From assembly GCF_015207505.1 (NCBI RefSeq), contig NZ_JADEWT010000036.1, positions 1-48,966 on the forward strand: 48,966 nucleotides of DNA. The letters are read 5' to 3'. The notes beneath the pieces are model-generated. The model worked only from the letters and a program-made list of their open reading frames with translations. It ran no database searches and was not told where the DNA came from. The DNA is from Tychonema sp. LEGE 06208 (GTDB lineage Bacteria > Cyanobacteriota > Cyanobacteriia > Cyanobacteriales > Microcoleaceae). The translations under genes were made by a program, and so were the position numbers. This document shows positions 23,663 to 31,724 of the stretch, piece by piece; position 1 is the stretch's first letter; each line of letters starts with the position of its first letter.

Positions 23663-24385
23663 ATGACTAGACTCTTCAAGCAATTATTTAACTGGAGAAA
23701 ATATCTCCAACCAGCGGCGGCGGCGATCGCGATCGCCCTGATCGCCTCGCAGATAGCGGTGTTGCCGGCGTTGGCGACTGGCGTGTATGAGTTTCCCCTG
23801 TTGTCGGCGGGCGATCGAACTTGGGTGTTCGACAAAGGCGACGTACTCAGCCGTAGCAGCGAAAGCAATATCAACAGCGAACTCGACAAGGTGGAAAAGC
23901 AAACTGGCAAAGAAGTCAGGTTTGTCACCATCCGTCGCTTAGACTACGGCGAAACAGTTGCCACTTTTAGCGATCAACTATTTGAACAGTGGTTTCCCAC
24001 AAAAGAAGACCAGGCTAATCAAATTTTACTCGTTCTCGACACTGTTACCAACAGCGCGGTAATTCGCACCGGCGAAGGGGTGAAATCCCTGCTACCTGAT
24101 GAAATTGCCCAGAGTGTAGCAGGGGAAACCCTGCAGGTTCCCCTGCGGGAAGCTAACAAATACAACGAGGCTTTGACTGAGGCCAGTTCGCGCATTGCTA
24201 CTGTTTTGTCCGGTGAACCAGATCCGGGCGCGCCTAAAGTTGTTGACAACATTCAAGTTGAAGGCACCTTTAAAAAAGCTGAAGAAACAGAACAAGGTAA
24301 TGCCACAGTTGTTGTGGTTGTGCTGTTGGTGTTGGCGACAGTGATTCCCATGGTGACTTATTTCTGGTATCAAGGTTTTTCGTAA
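23663..24385 (+). CDS. psb32: Psb32-like TPM-domain protein
   Basis: Psb32 protects photosystem II from photodamage and helps its repair. The 240-aa protein has an N-terminal signal or anchor (about 17-40: AAAAIAIALIASQIAVLPALA), a TPM domain (about 45-185) with FPLLSAGDRTWVFDKGDVLS, GKEVRFVTIRRLDYGE, WFPTKEDQANQILLVLDT and IRTGEGVKSLLPDE, and one C-terminal membrane helix (214-234). This N-in, C-TM arrangement matches cyanobacterial Psb32. ATG 23663 has no clear ribosome site. A 16-bp inverted repeat GTAAAATGAATTTTAC at 23597-23612 lies about 50 bases upstream and may be an operator. Confidence 0.85.
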   Translation: MTRLFKQLFNWRKYLQPAAAAIAIALIASQIAVLPALATGVYEFPLLSAGDRTWVFDKGDVLSRSSESNINSELDKVEKQTGKEVRFVTIRRLDYGETVATFSDQLFEQWFPTKEDQANQILLVLDTVTNSAVIRTGEGVKSLLPDEIAQSVAGETLQVPLREANKYNEALTEASSRIATVLSGEPDPGAPKVVDNIQVEGTFKKAEETEQGNATVVVVVLLVLATVIPMVTYFWYQGFS

Positions 24386-24444
24386 TCGCGTACTGCTAAA
24401 TCCGATAAGTTACCTTTTTTTCCGGAAATTCGGGCGAGGCTGGA

Positions 24445-24828
24445 CTAATCTTGAACGTATTCTCGATCGCTCAACAATGCAAGTTCTGCCCGTACAAATT
24501 CCCGTCCCAGATAAGCCGCGTGATCTAACATTGTCACCGGGCTGGGGCGGGTTTCTTCTAGGATTTTGACGCAAAGTTCTTTGGCGGTTCTGCCGCTAAA
24601 CAGCGTGCACTGAGTGCGTTCTACCTTGCCACGGGCGGGGATGGGTTTGCCGGTTTCGGGATCGACAGCCAGACCGCGATCGTCGATGATGTTGGTGAAG
24701 TGTTTGGCACAAATTAAGCTGGTTTCGCGATCGAGATAGATGATGAAGTAGCCGCCTGGATCGAGGTCGATGTGGCGTTTGGAGAGCTTGTCATCGATGG
24801 CGGTGAGGTTTTCCAAGGTTTGACTCAT
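24445..24828 (-). CDS. DUF4346 family protein
   Basis: The 127-aa protein contains HIDLDPGGYFIIYLDRE, LICAKHFTNII, KPIPARGKVERTQCTLFSGRTAKELCVKI and DHAAYLGREFVRAE. These match, from memory, the DUF4346 domain that is widespread in cyanobacteria and also found fused to dihydropteroate synthase-like proteins. The function is unknown. ATG 24828 has no clear ribosome site. It converges on psb32 with a 59-base gap. Confidence 0.8.
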   Translation of the reverse strand: MSQTLENLTAIDDKLSKRHIDLDPGGYFIIYLDRETSLICAKHFTNIIDDRGLAVDPETGKPIPARGKVERTQCTLFSGRTAKELCVKILEETRPSPVTMLDHAAYLGREFVRAELALLSDREYVQD

Positions 24829-25087
24829 GGTTGGTGAAAGGAAGTAAACAGTAGCTATATTTTTTTTGCTATTCCTAGTTTAGTGGGCTGCGGGACCAGT
24901 TTGGGAATTTTGGGCGATCGACATTATAGGCGATATCTGCAGACACGGCAATTTCCTGTCCGGCGCTGGGTTTTTGTTTAAATGAGTATTATTAACCGCA
25001 GAGAGCGCAGAGAACGCAGAGTGAAAGAAGAAAGAGAAACAAAATCTGTTATCTTTAGCTTTAGCAAGATTTAGGATTAAATTATCG

Positions 25088-26125
25088 ATGAAATTTATAG
25101 ATTTATTTTCGGGAATAGGAGGTTTCAGACAAGGTTTTGAAAAAATTGGCTTTGAATGCGTTTTTTCCTGCGAAATTAACAGCAAGTGTCGAGAAGTGTA
25201 CGCAGACAATTTCGGCGAAGTGCCTTTTGCAGACATCAGTAACATCAATCCCGCCGAGTTAGTAGATTTTGATGTTTTAGTCGCCGGTTTTCCGTGCCAA
25301 CCTTTTAGCATCTGCGGCAAAAAGCTCGGCTTTGAAGATACTAGAGGCACGCTATTTTTCGATATTTGTAAAATCATCAAAGTAAAACAACCTCAAGTAG
25401 TTGTCCTGGAAAATGTCAAGCACTTAATCCATCACGACAAGGGAAATACCTTAAAAGTAATTATCGCCAGCCTTGAAGATTTGGGCTACAGCGTGAATTA
25501 CAAAATGCTGAATGCTAAAGACTTTGGACTTCCCCAACACCGCGAAAGAATATTTATTATTGCAACTAAAGGTAAATCCTTCAATTTTTCATTCCTAAAA
25601 AGCAAGTTTCCTCCCAAACTCAGGGAATTTCTAGACGAGACGGGGGATTTTGAAATATTGGATAAATCAGAATATACTTTAATTGATTATCCGAGAAAGC
25701 AAGATTCGGGACTTGTGTTTGTAGGATACAGAAATAAAGGTACTTGGAAAACTGGGGTGAGGCCGAATACAGAACATTTGTCGAGGGTGCACAGACAGCC
25801 GAATCGCATTTATTCGGTGGATGGCGTGCATCCGACAATTCCTTCGCAAGAAACATCGGGCCGGTTTTTTGTCTATTTTCCCGATCGAAATTTGGTGAGA
25901 AAGTTAACGCTGAAGGAATGTTACCGTCTCATGGGTTTTCCTGAAGATTTTAAGACTTATTCCAGTGCGGGGGAGAGTTACAAGCAAATTGGGAATTCGG
26001 TTTGCGTGCCGGTGGTGGAGGCGATCGCGCAAGAAATATTAAGTCAAAACTTATTGTATGATGATCCAAATAAACAGCAGACAAAAACAGAAGAATATAT
26101 ACAGCTTGTCGTCTTAAATTGCTGA
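25088..26125 (+). CDS. DNA (cytosine-5) methyltransferase
   Basis: A type II-style C5 methyltransferase of 345 aa. Motif I FIDLFSGIGGFRQGF binds SAM, motif IV GFPCQPFS carries the catalytic Cys70, motif VI is LENV (Glu108), motif VIII is QHRERIFII (150-158), and motifs IX/X are RKLTLKECYRLMGFP and YKQIGNSVCVPVVEAIA. The target recognition domain lies between about 165 and 275, so the site cannot be deduced. The start at 25088 has weak spacing to any ribosome site. I recognise no restriction enzyme gene nearby; the gene ends two bases before an unknown convergent operon. It may be solitary or part of a conflict locus. The 24829-25087 spacer contains CCGCAGAGAGCGCAGAG-type words only. Confidence 0.93.
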   Translation: MKFIDLFSGIGGFRQGFEKIGFECVFSCEINSKCREVYADNFGEVPFADISNINPAELVDFDVLVAGFPCQPFSICGKKLGFEDTRGTLFFDICKIIKVKQPQVVVLENVKHLIHHDKGNTLKVIIASLEDLGYSVNYKMLNAKDFGLPQHRERIFIIATKGKSFNFSFLKSKFPPKLREFLDETGDFEILDKSEYTLIDYPRKQDSGLVFVGYRNKGTWKTGVRPNTEHLSRVHRQPNRIYSVDGVHPTIPSQETSGRFFVYFPDRNLVRKLTLKECYRLMGFPEDFKTYSSAGESYKQIGNSVCVPVVEAIAQEILSQNLLYDDPNKQQTKTEEYIQLVVLNC

Positions 26126-26127
26126 TA

Positions 26128-26520
26128 TCAACTTGACGAAGATTCCCATACAATTCGAGACTGTCTTGCTAACAAAAGTGCAAGCTCATCAGCCCTTGGA
26201 CGGTTATCTTCACGATAGGGCAAGCCTATAATACTGCCATGAGATGAAGAGTCACATACTACATTTAGACCTAATTCTCGAATTTCCCCTACATTAAGGC
26301 TAGCAACTCCTTCACAGTTTCTCAATGCACTCAAAGATTGCTGAATGGAAAAATTGACAGAAATACCCTGTTCGTTTATACGTTGGCGCAAATAGTAGGC
26401 ATCCGATTTGACGATCGATCTATCTCGATCTATCCATCCTTTTCGGAGAGCTCGGTAAACAAGTGTAGGATCCGGTAATTTTTTAAACTCTGACGCACTC
26501 CCTGAAGATTGTTCTATCAT
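26128..26520 (-). CDS. Unknown protein B2 of a duplicated two-gene module
   Basis: The 130-aa protein is a diverged paralogue of the 26921-27328 product. Both share YRAL, a W-x-D step, an AYLLR or YYLR segment, NCxGVAS, VGxIRELGL, DSxSH, IxGLPY and an LAxLLAxQSxIxW end. I recognise no family or catalytic motif. Its ATG overlaps the preceding gene by the four bases ATGA, so it is probably translationally coupled. It converges on the methyltransferase gene. A toxin, restriction or regulatory role is conceivable but not shown. Confidence 0.7.
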   Translation of the reverse strand: MIEQSSGSASEFKKLPDPTLVYRALRKGWIDRDRSIVKSDAYYLRQRINEQGISVNFSIQQSLSALRNCEGVASLNVGEIRELGLNVVCDSSSHGSIIGLPYREDNRPRADELALLLARQSRIVWESSSS

Positions 26521-26924
26521 ATTTTGTTAAACCACTGCAACCAGTCAACTAATGTTGATGATGAAACGATATCTTCGACCACATTTTCATTCTTTGCATG
26601 GTGATAGATATCAACTGGTTGCTCTGCACTGAAGGGACAAAATAGGCGGACTGTACGCTCTGGTTCTAAGCTTGTCCAATCTAGTGTAATACTGCCTCGG
26701 TCATCAGTACCAGTAGAGCATTTTGGAAAACTGTTTCCCATGCTATCATAAGCCTCAACAACCAATTTCATTGCTGTTCTGAAAGCATATTCAGTCGGTC
26801 TCAAAATCCCGTACTCATCCTCTTCTTCTAAATCTAAAAGTTCGATCAAACGTTCGATGGTAATGCGAAAATTAGAGAAACCGCTATTGCTGCTATCAGT
26901 AATCTGTTCCTTCGCTACAGTCAT
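26517..26924 (-). CDS. Unknown protein A2 of a duplicated two-gene module
   Basis: I start at ATG 26924 (MTVAKEQITDSSNSG), which overlaps the upstream stop as ATGA; this gives 135 aa. The first 85 or so residues are nearly identical to A1 (27325-27735): FRITxERLxELLDLEEEDEY, GILRPTEYAFRTAMKLVVEA and GNSFPK. The last third is more diverged but keeps VRLFCP and a WLxWFNK end. Two copies in a row suggest tandem duplication with selection on the conserved half. No known family was recognised. Confidence 0.72.
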   Translation of the reverse strand: MTVAKEQITDSSNSGFSNFRITIERLIELLDLEEEDEYGILRPTEYAFRTAMKLVVEAYDSMGNSFPKCSTGTDDRGSITLDWTSLEPERTVRLFCPFSAEQPVDIYHHAKNENVVEDIVSSSTLVDWLQWFNKI

Positions 26925-27328
26925 AAGATTAAATCCCTTGGTTTCCATATAATTTGAGATTGCTCTGCTAACAAATCGGCTAATCTTTCAGCTCTGTCTC
27001 GGTCGTCTGTCACATAAGGTAAACCGACAATCTGAGTGTGGGAGGCAGAGTCAGGTATTGCGTCTAAACCTAATTCGCGAATTTGTCCTACTTGAATACT
27101 AGCAACTCCGTAACAATTTCTGAATTTTGCCGCACATTGTTCCGGCGAACAAACACTGGCAATTGTTACCGACAAACCTGGTTCATTTGCTCTAAGTAAA
27201 TAAGCGAAGAGTAAAACTAGATCGCTTGTTTCATCCATCCATTGTCGGCGAAGTAAAGCTCTATAAACAATAGCAGTTTCATTCAAAGGCTCCAACTCTA
27301 ATTCACTCGGAGAAGATTTATCTGTCAT
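26921..27328 (-). CDS. Unknown protein B1 of a duplicated two-gene module
   Basis: The 135-aa protein is the first B copy. It shares with B2 the motifs YRAL, AYLLR, RNCYGVASIQVGQIRELGLD, DSASH, GLPY and LLAEQSQIIW, at a rough identity of 40 percent by eye. ATG 27328 overlaps the A1 stop by ATGA, and its own stop overlaps the A2 start the same way. The four genes therefore form one tightly coupled operon. Function unknown. Confidence 0.72.
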   Translation of the reverse strand: MTDKSSPSELELEPLNETAIVYRALLRRQWMDETSDLVLLFAYLLRANEPGLSVTIASVCSPEQCAAKFRNCYGVASIQVGQIRELGLDAIPDSASHTQIVGLPYVTDDRDRAERLADLLAEQSQIIWKPRDLIL

Positions 27329-27735
27329 AGCTTGTTAAACCACTCTAGCCAATAAACTAAGGTTACTGCTGAAGTAATATCTTCCGAGCCATATTCCTCA
27401 CTGTTTTGATGATAAACGTAAGTTTTCTCCTCGGCATTAGATGGGCAAAATAACCTAACTTTGCGATCGGCTTTTCTATTTTGCCAAGCAAGTCTAATAC
27501 TGCCTCGGTCATCTGTAGCAGTAGAGGCTTTTGGAAAACTGTTTCCCATGCGATCGTAAGCCTCAACAACTAATTTCATCGCTGTCCTGAAAGCATATTC
27601 AGTCGGTCTCAAAATTCCGTATTCATCCTCTTCTTCTAAATCTAAAAGTTCTAGCAGACGTTCGACAGTGATGCGGAAATTTGATAAACCGCTATTGCTA
27701 TTGCTATCAGTAATCTGTTCCTTCGCTACAGTCAT
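27325..27735 (-). CDS. Unknown protein A1 of a duplicated two-gene module
   Basis: I start at ATG 27735 (MTVAKEQITDSNSNSG), nine bases after AAAGGA; the longer frame uses a TTG at 27765. The 136-aa protein is the first gene of the four-gene operon and is nearly identical to A2 in its N-terminal 85 residues. It is acidic (LLDLEEEDEYGILRP) and ends WLEWFNKL. No family was recognised. The leader AAAGGATTGAATCTT before the start is largely repeated before A2, supporting duplication of the whole unit. Confidence 0.72.
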   Translation of the reverse strand: MTVAKEQITDSNSNSGLSNFRITVERLLELLDLEEEDEYGILRPTEYAFRTAMKLVVEAYDRMGNSFPKASTATDDRGSIRLAWQNRKADRKVRLFCPSNAEEKTYVYHQNSEEYGSEDITSAVTLVYWLEWFNKL

Positions 27736-27800
27736 AAGATTCAATCCTTTTGAGCCGATCGCCAATTCGATCCTAACACAGCCTAATCATCTGCAATAAT

Positions 27801-27865
27801 GACACGGCAGCAATAAGCAATAAGGACACAGTGCCGTGTCCCTACTACTACTACTACTACTACAA
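27801..27865 (-). terminator. Hairpin and CTA triplet repeat downstream of aspartate kinase
   Basis: GACACGGCA (27801-27809) and TGCCGTGTC (27832-27840) form a perfect 9-bp stem. Next to it, about seven CTA triplets run from 27843 to 27863. It may end the aspartate kinase transcript before the A1 gene, although no T tract follows on the minus strand. Confidence 0.45.
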
Positions 27866-27872
27866 ACAAGTA

Positions 27873-29681
27873 TTACGCTGGAACTTGGACTTTTTCACTG
27901 CCCGAAAGCTCAAACGCCGCGTGAATTGCCTTTAAAGCTGTGACACCCTGTGCCTCATCCACAACGCAGCTAATCTTAATCTCAGAAGTTGCAATCATTT
28001 GAATGTTGATTTCGTGCTGCGAAAGTGCTTCAAACATCTTTGCCGCAACTCCCGGATGCGCTACCATCCCGGAACCGACAACGCTAACTTTAGCGATTTC
28101 TGTATCGACTGCTACTTCGCCCCAGCCGAATTCAACTGCTGATTTTTCTAGGACTGTTTTAGCTGCTTCTGCGTCAATTTGTGCTACGGTAAATGCAATG
28201 TCGCGCGTTAATATGCCGTCGATATTGTGACACCGCTGCGATTGAATGATCGTGTCTACGCTAATATTTTCTTCGGCTAAAAGTCCGAACATTTTTGCTG
28301 CTACTCCGGGTCGATCGGGCAATTGGCGAATTGCTAGACGCGCTTGATTGAGATCCAACGCAACGGCGCGGACTGCGGGCGGTTTGTGGGATGATGAATG
28401 GAGTCCAATAGGGGAGTTGGCGACATCAAATGCTTTGCAGAGTTCGGCAACGGCCCGATCGCACTCCGCAGCATCGATCGTACAACTAACCTTCACCTCG
28501 GAAGTCGAAATCATCTGAATATTAATCCCCGCATCCGCCAAAGTATTAAACATCTGGGCCGCTACCCTCGGACGGCCGATCATTCCCGCACCCGCAATGC
28601 TAACTTTAGCTATGGGTCTTTCTTCTGCCCTCACTTCCGGTTCCCCCAATTCTGGGCGCGAATTCTTGCCGAGGGAGGGCACGATCGCATCTGCAACCGC
28701 CACAGCTTGATTCAACGAATTTCGCCTTACCGTAAAGGCGATATCGTTAGTATTTCCCTCGTGAATTGACTGAATAATTAAGTCTACATCGAGGTTTTGC
28801 TGCGCGATCGCCCCAAACAACCGCGCTGCTACCCCCGGACGATCGGGCAAACGCAACAGCGACACCCCCGCCTGATCCAAATCAAACTCCACCGCATCCA
28901 CCGCTTTCGCGAGCTCCAAGCCCTCCAAAGGCCGGGGCGATGGAGGGGGGGAAACTACCCGCGTACCGGGCGCGTCACTCCAGCTAGAAAGCACCACCAG
29001 CGGCACACCGTAATTCTTGGCAATTTCTACGGCGCGCGGGTGCAGGACTTTTGCACCCAAACTCGCCAATTCCAGCATTTCGTCGCAGGTGATTTCGTCC
29101 ATCAGTTGCGCCTGTGCAACTAAGCGCGGATCTGTAGTCAGAATTCCGGGCACGTCGGTATAAATTTCACATCTATCGGCCCGCAGCGCTGCGGCGAGGG
29201 CTACTGCTGTGGTGTCGGAACCGCCTCTACCCAAGGTGGTAATTTCCAATTCTCCGGCGTTAGCAATGCCTTGGAAACCTGCGACGACGACGACTTTACC
29301 GCTGTTTAACTGGGTTTGGAGCCTGTTCGGGTCGATTCGCAAAATCCGGGCGCGGGTGTGGGCGGCTTCGGTGACAATGCCGACTTGGGCTCCGGTGAGG
29401 GAAATTGCCGGCTGTCCCATTTCTTGCAATGCCATGCTCAAAAGTGCGATCGAGACTTGTTCCCCAGTGGAAAGCAACATATCCATTTCCCGCTTGCTGG
29501 GATTTGCGGAAATTTCCTTAGCCAGTTTCACTAAACCGTCAGTCGTTTTTCCCATCGCCGAAAGTACGACAACTAAGGAGTTTCCAAGCTGTACTGTTTT
29601 TACAACTCGTCGCGCTACTTCCAAAATGCGATCGACTGTACCAACCGAGGTGCCGCCGTATTTCTGAACAATTAGTGCCAT
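27873..29681 (-). CDS. lysC: Aspartate kinase with two ACT-domain pairs
   Basis: Aspartate kinase phosphorylates aspartate in the first step to lysine, threonine, methionine and diaminopimelate. The 602-aa protein has the kinase core with [14 protein letters not shown] (KxGGTS), a [22 protein letters not shown] motif split by the 20-residue limit into [10 protein letters not shown] and AALRAD, and YTDVPGI. The C-terminal half (from about 265) has two pairs of ACT domains, each repeating LPDRPGVAA and SEVKVSC or SEIKISC. The duplicated ACT pair is typical of cyanobacterial enzymes and points to feedback control by lysine and threonine. ATG 29681 starts the protein; no clear ribosome site is seen. 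Confidence 0.94.
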   Translation of the reverse strand: MALIVQKYGGTSVGTVDRILEVARRVVKTVQLGNSLVVVLSAMGKTTDGLVKLAKEISANPSKREMDMLLSTGEQVSIALLSMALQEMGQPAISLTGAQVGIVTEAAHTRARILRIDPNRLQTQLNSGKVVVVAGFQGIANAGELEITTLGRGGSDTTAVALAAALRADRCEIYTDVPGILTTDPRLVAQAQLMDEITCDEMLELASLGAKVLHPRAVEIAKNYGVPLVVLSSWSDAPGTRVVSPPPSPRPLEGLELAKAVDAVEFDLDQAGVSLLRLPDRPGVAARLFGAIAQQNLDVDLIIQSIHEGNTNDIAFTVRRNSLNQAVAVADAIVPSLGKNSRPELGEPEVRAEERPIAKVSIAGAGMIGRPRVAAQMFNTLADAGINIQMISTSEVKVSCTIDAAECDRAVAELCKAFDVANSPIGLHSSSHKPPAVRAVALDLNQARLAIRQLPDRPGVAAKMFGLLAEENISVDTIIQSQRCHNIDGILTRDIAFTVAQIDAEAAKTVLEKSAVEFGWGEVAVDTEIAKVSVVGSGMVAHPGVAAKMFEALSQHEINIQMIATSEIKISCVVDEAQGVTALKAIHAAFELSGSEKVQVPA

Positions 29682-29779
29682 AGGACTTTACACAAAAGTG
29701 ATGCAATACTTTACTCTTAACCAATTAATATACGCAAATTCTGGATTATAGCCTACGTTTACCTATGCACTGCCAATAA

Positions 29780-29932
29780 AGAAACCGGGTTTTTGGCGAG
29801 ATTGAGGGTTTGAATCGAATATCTTGACCCAAAAACCCGGTTTCTCGTCACCGCTGCGTAAGTTCAAAGAAACCGGGTTTTTGGGAGATTGAGGATTTTT
29901 TGCGAATATTTTGGCGGAAAAACCCGGTTTCT
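29780..29932. repeat. Two dispersed inverted repeats upstream of aspartate kinase
   Basis: Copies at 29780-29845 and 29868-29932 each have arms AGAAACCGGGTTTTT and AAAAACCCGGTTTCT. They lie between the aspartate kinase start and the Uma2 remnant; the second ends ten bases from the remnant's stop codon. Confidence 0.93.
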
Positions 29933-29941
29933 GGCTACCTA

Positions 29942-30208
29942 TTAGCTGCCTTCTAACTCTCGCAAACGCGCTTCCAAAGCTTGAATTCGCAACTCAGCTT
30001 CTATGCACCTTTGTCGTTCTTGTTCTGCTCGTTCCTCCGCCGCCGGCAGCAAAGTCCCCGATGCCTCCCACCAGCGCAGCCAAGGCCGTTCTACGCCCCG
30101 ATCGACTCCTTGCCAAATGCCTAATTCTACTTTTATTTGCGCGATCGGGTAATGTCCGCGATTATTTTTTGTGGCTAGCTCGAAGCGGTCTTCGATTAAA
30201 TGATAAAC
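29942..30208 (-). pseudogene. Uma2-family endonuclease, C-terminal remnant
   Basis: Read on the minus strand this is an open 88-codon stretch without a plausible start, bounded upstream by a TAA at 30209-30211. It contains ATKNNRGHYPIAQIKVELGI, RPWLRWWEASGTLLPAAEE and a coiled-coil tail ending ALEARLRELEGS. These are typical of the C-terminal part of Uma2 (DUF820) proteins, which are abundant in cyanobacteria and related to PD-(D/E)XK nucleases. The nuclease core is missing, so this is a relic. The dispersed repeat at 29868-29932 abuts it. Confidence 0.7.
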
Positions 30209-30506
30209 TTATAAGTAGAAAGGCGTAAATATTTGTAGTTGGGATGAGGCAGGAGTCAGGAGACAGAATGCAGGAGGGATTGGGGTTTTAGCCTCATTTA
30301 TCTTTCTTAACACAGTTGTGTTTTTCCCCACCGACTTACTTACTAATAACTAGAAATATTTGTAGACACCGGGTTTATCAGGTCGATTGTCGGGGCGGGT
30401 TTAGCCTGTAAGCTCTAATACAATGGAGTTTATAACTACTGCAAAAGTCGCATCTCTATGTTAAATTTATTCGCACCTATTCTAATTTGAGGATTTTTTG
30501 AGGAAG

Positions 30507-31166
30507 ATGAGTCAGTATAAGTTAATTATTTTCGATTTTGACGGCACCTTGGCAATTACTCACAAAGCTATTGTATATTGCTTTACCAAAACTTTTGAAA
30601 GTTTCAATATTGATCCGCCTGCTGCTGAGACAATTCAAGGGACGATCGGGATTAATTTAGCAAATAGTTTCAAAATCCTCAATCCGGCGATCGAGGAAAG
30701 CGCAATTCCCCAATGGGTGGAAACTTACCGCTCTTTTTATCGGACAGAAGGTGAAAAGCAGCTAGATTTATTTCCCGGAACCAAGCAAGTTTTGCAGTTG
30801 GCGAGCAAGTCGGGATTGAGTCTGGGAGTTTTTAGCAACAAGCACGTTAGTTTTGTTAATTTGTTTCTAGAAAAGTTGAAAATTCACAGTTTTTTTGACT
30901 TGATTGTAGGTGATGACGGACAAATTATTCAAAAACCTAATCCGAGTGTTTTTCACTCGATCGTTAAACCGCTGTTCCCGGATTTGGAGAACAGTCAAGT
31001 TTTAATGGTTGGCGATACGGCGGTTGATTTGTTGTTTGCGAAAAATGCTGGGATAGATGTTTGTTGGGCGGCTTACGGATATGGCGATCGCGCTGAGTGT
31101 CTCGCCCTAAAACCGACTTTGGCGATCGACAATATTTCGGAACTTGCTGCGATGATTCAAAATTAA
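30507..31166 (+). CDS. HAD-family hydrolase, phosphoglycolate phosphatase-like
   Basis: A 219-aa haloacid dehalogenase-fold phosphatase. Motif I is FDFDGTLA, motif II is GVFSNKH (Ser), motif III is the Lys in IQKPNPSVF, and motif IV is MVGDTAVDL. The cap insert after motif I marks a subclass I enzyme like phosphoglycolate phosphatase or beta-phosphoglucomutase; the substrate is unknown. I choose ATG 30507 (MSQYKLIIFDFDG), right behind GAGGAAG; the frame also has a TTG at 30498 with GAGGA four bases upstream, so the start is not settled. It stands alone between repeat-rich spacers. Confidence 0.85.
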   Translation: MSQYKLIIFDFDGTLAITHKAIVYCFTKTFESFNIDPPAAETIQGTIGINLANSFKILNPAIEESAIPQWVETYRSFYRTEGEKQLDLFPGTKQVLQLASKSGLSLGVFSNKHVSFVNLFLEKLKIHSFFDLIVGDDGQIIQKPNPSVFHSIVKPLFPDLENSQVLMVGDTAVDLLFAKNAGIDVCWAAYGYGDRAECLALKPTLAIDNISELAAMIQN

Positions 31167-31261
31167 TCTTGAGTCGGTTTGTTTCAGGAGAAGTTCAATT
31201 ATTTTTATTAAATAAAATAATTACAGCACTTAATATCAATTCTGGTTGCACTCCTCATGAT

Positions 31262-31295
31262 GTTAACGGTTAACCGTTGACTGTTAACCGTTAAC
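31262..31295. repeat. GTTAACGGTTAAC palindromic hairpin
   Basis: GTTAACGGTTAAC (31262-31274) and GTTAACCGTTAAC (31283-31295) are perfect inverse arms of 13 bp around CGTTGACT. It lies about 95 bases after the HAD stop. The rest of the 558-base spacer before the LOV kinase (31167-31724) shows no supported gene; a fragment of the ATCAAATCC family occurs inverted near 31320. Confidence 0.7.
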
Positions 31296-31724
31296 AGTGA
31301 ATTTACTATTCCGAGGCTAACGGATTTGATATAATCGGCAATTTTAAATAGATTTTAAAATTGCAAGTTCTGAATAAAAAAATATTTAAAGATAGCAGGT
31401 GTTTTTTTGTTCGTTATAAACAATTAGCTGTGCGAACCGGTAAGCCGCGCGACATCTGCAAACTAAACCATACCAGAGATAGAGATATCCTAGCAACAAC
31501 TATTATAAATTAGCAAGTAGGATTCGTTTGAAGGCACAAAGCAAAAGGCTCAAGGCAGAAGAAAAGAAAAATGAGGGAGACTAGATTTTTTCTCTTGTAG
31601 GATTTACGGCATAAATTCTGCACGATCGCCTTCTCACTTGGGGCGCAGGAAAATAGGACAATTCTGTTGAACTTTGGGGTGCAGTCAGTCGGAACCGACA
31701 AGAAACTCAATCTATAAAAAACTC

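Noticed and set aside
27873..27900. Possible GTA-N8-TAC NtcA sites near nblA and other starts
   Set aside because: None with the right spacing could be found next to the candidate promoters; not claimed.
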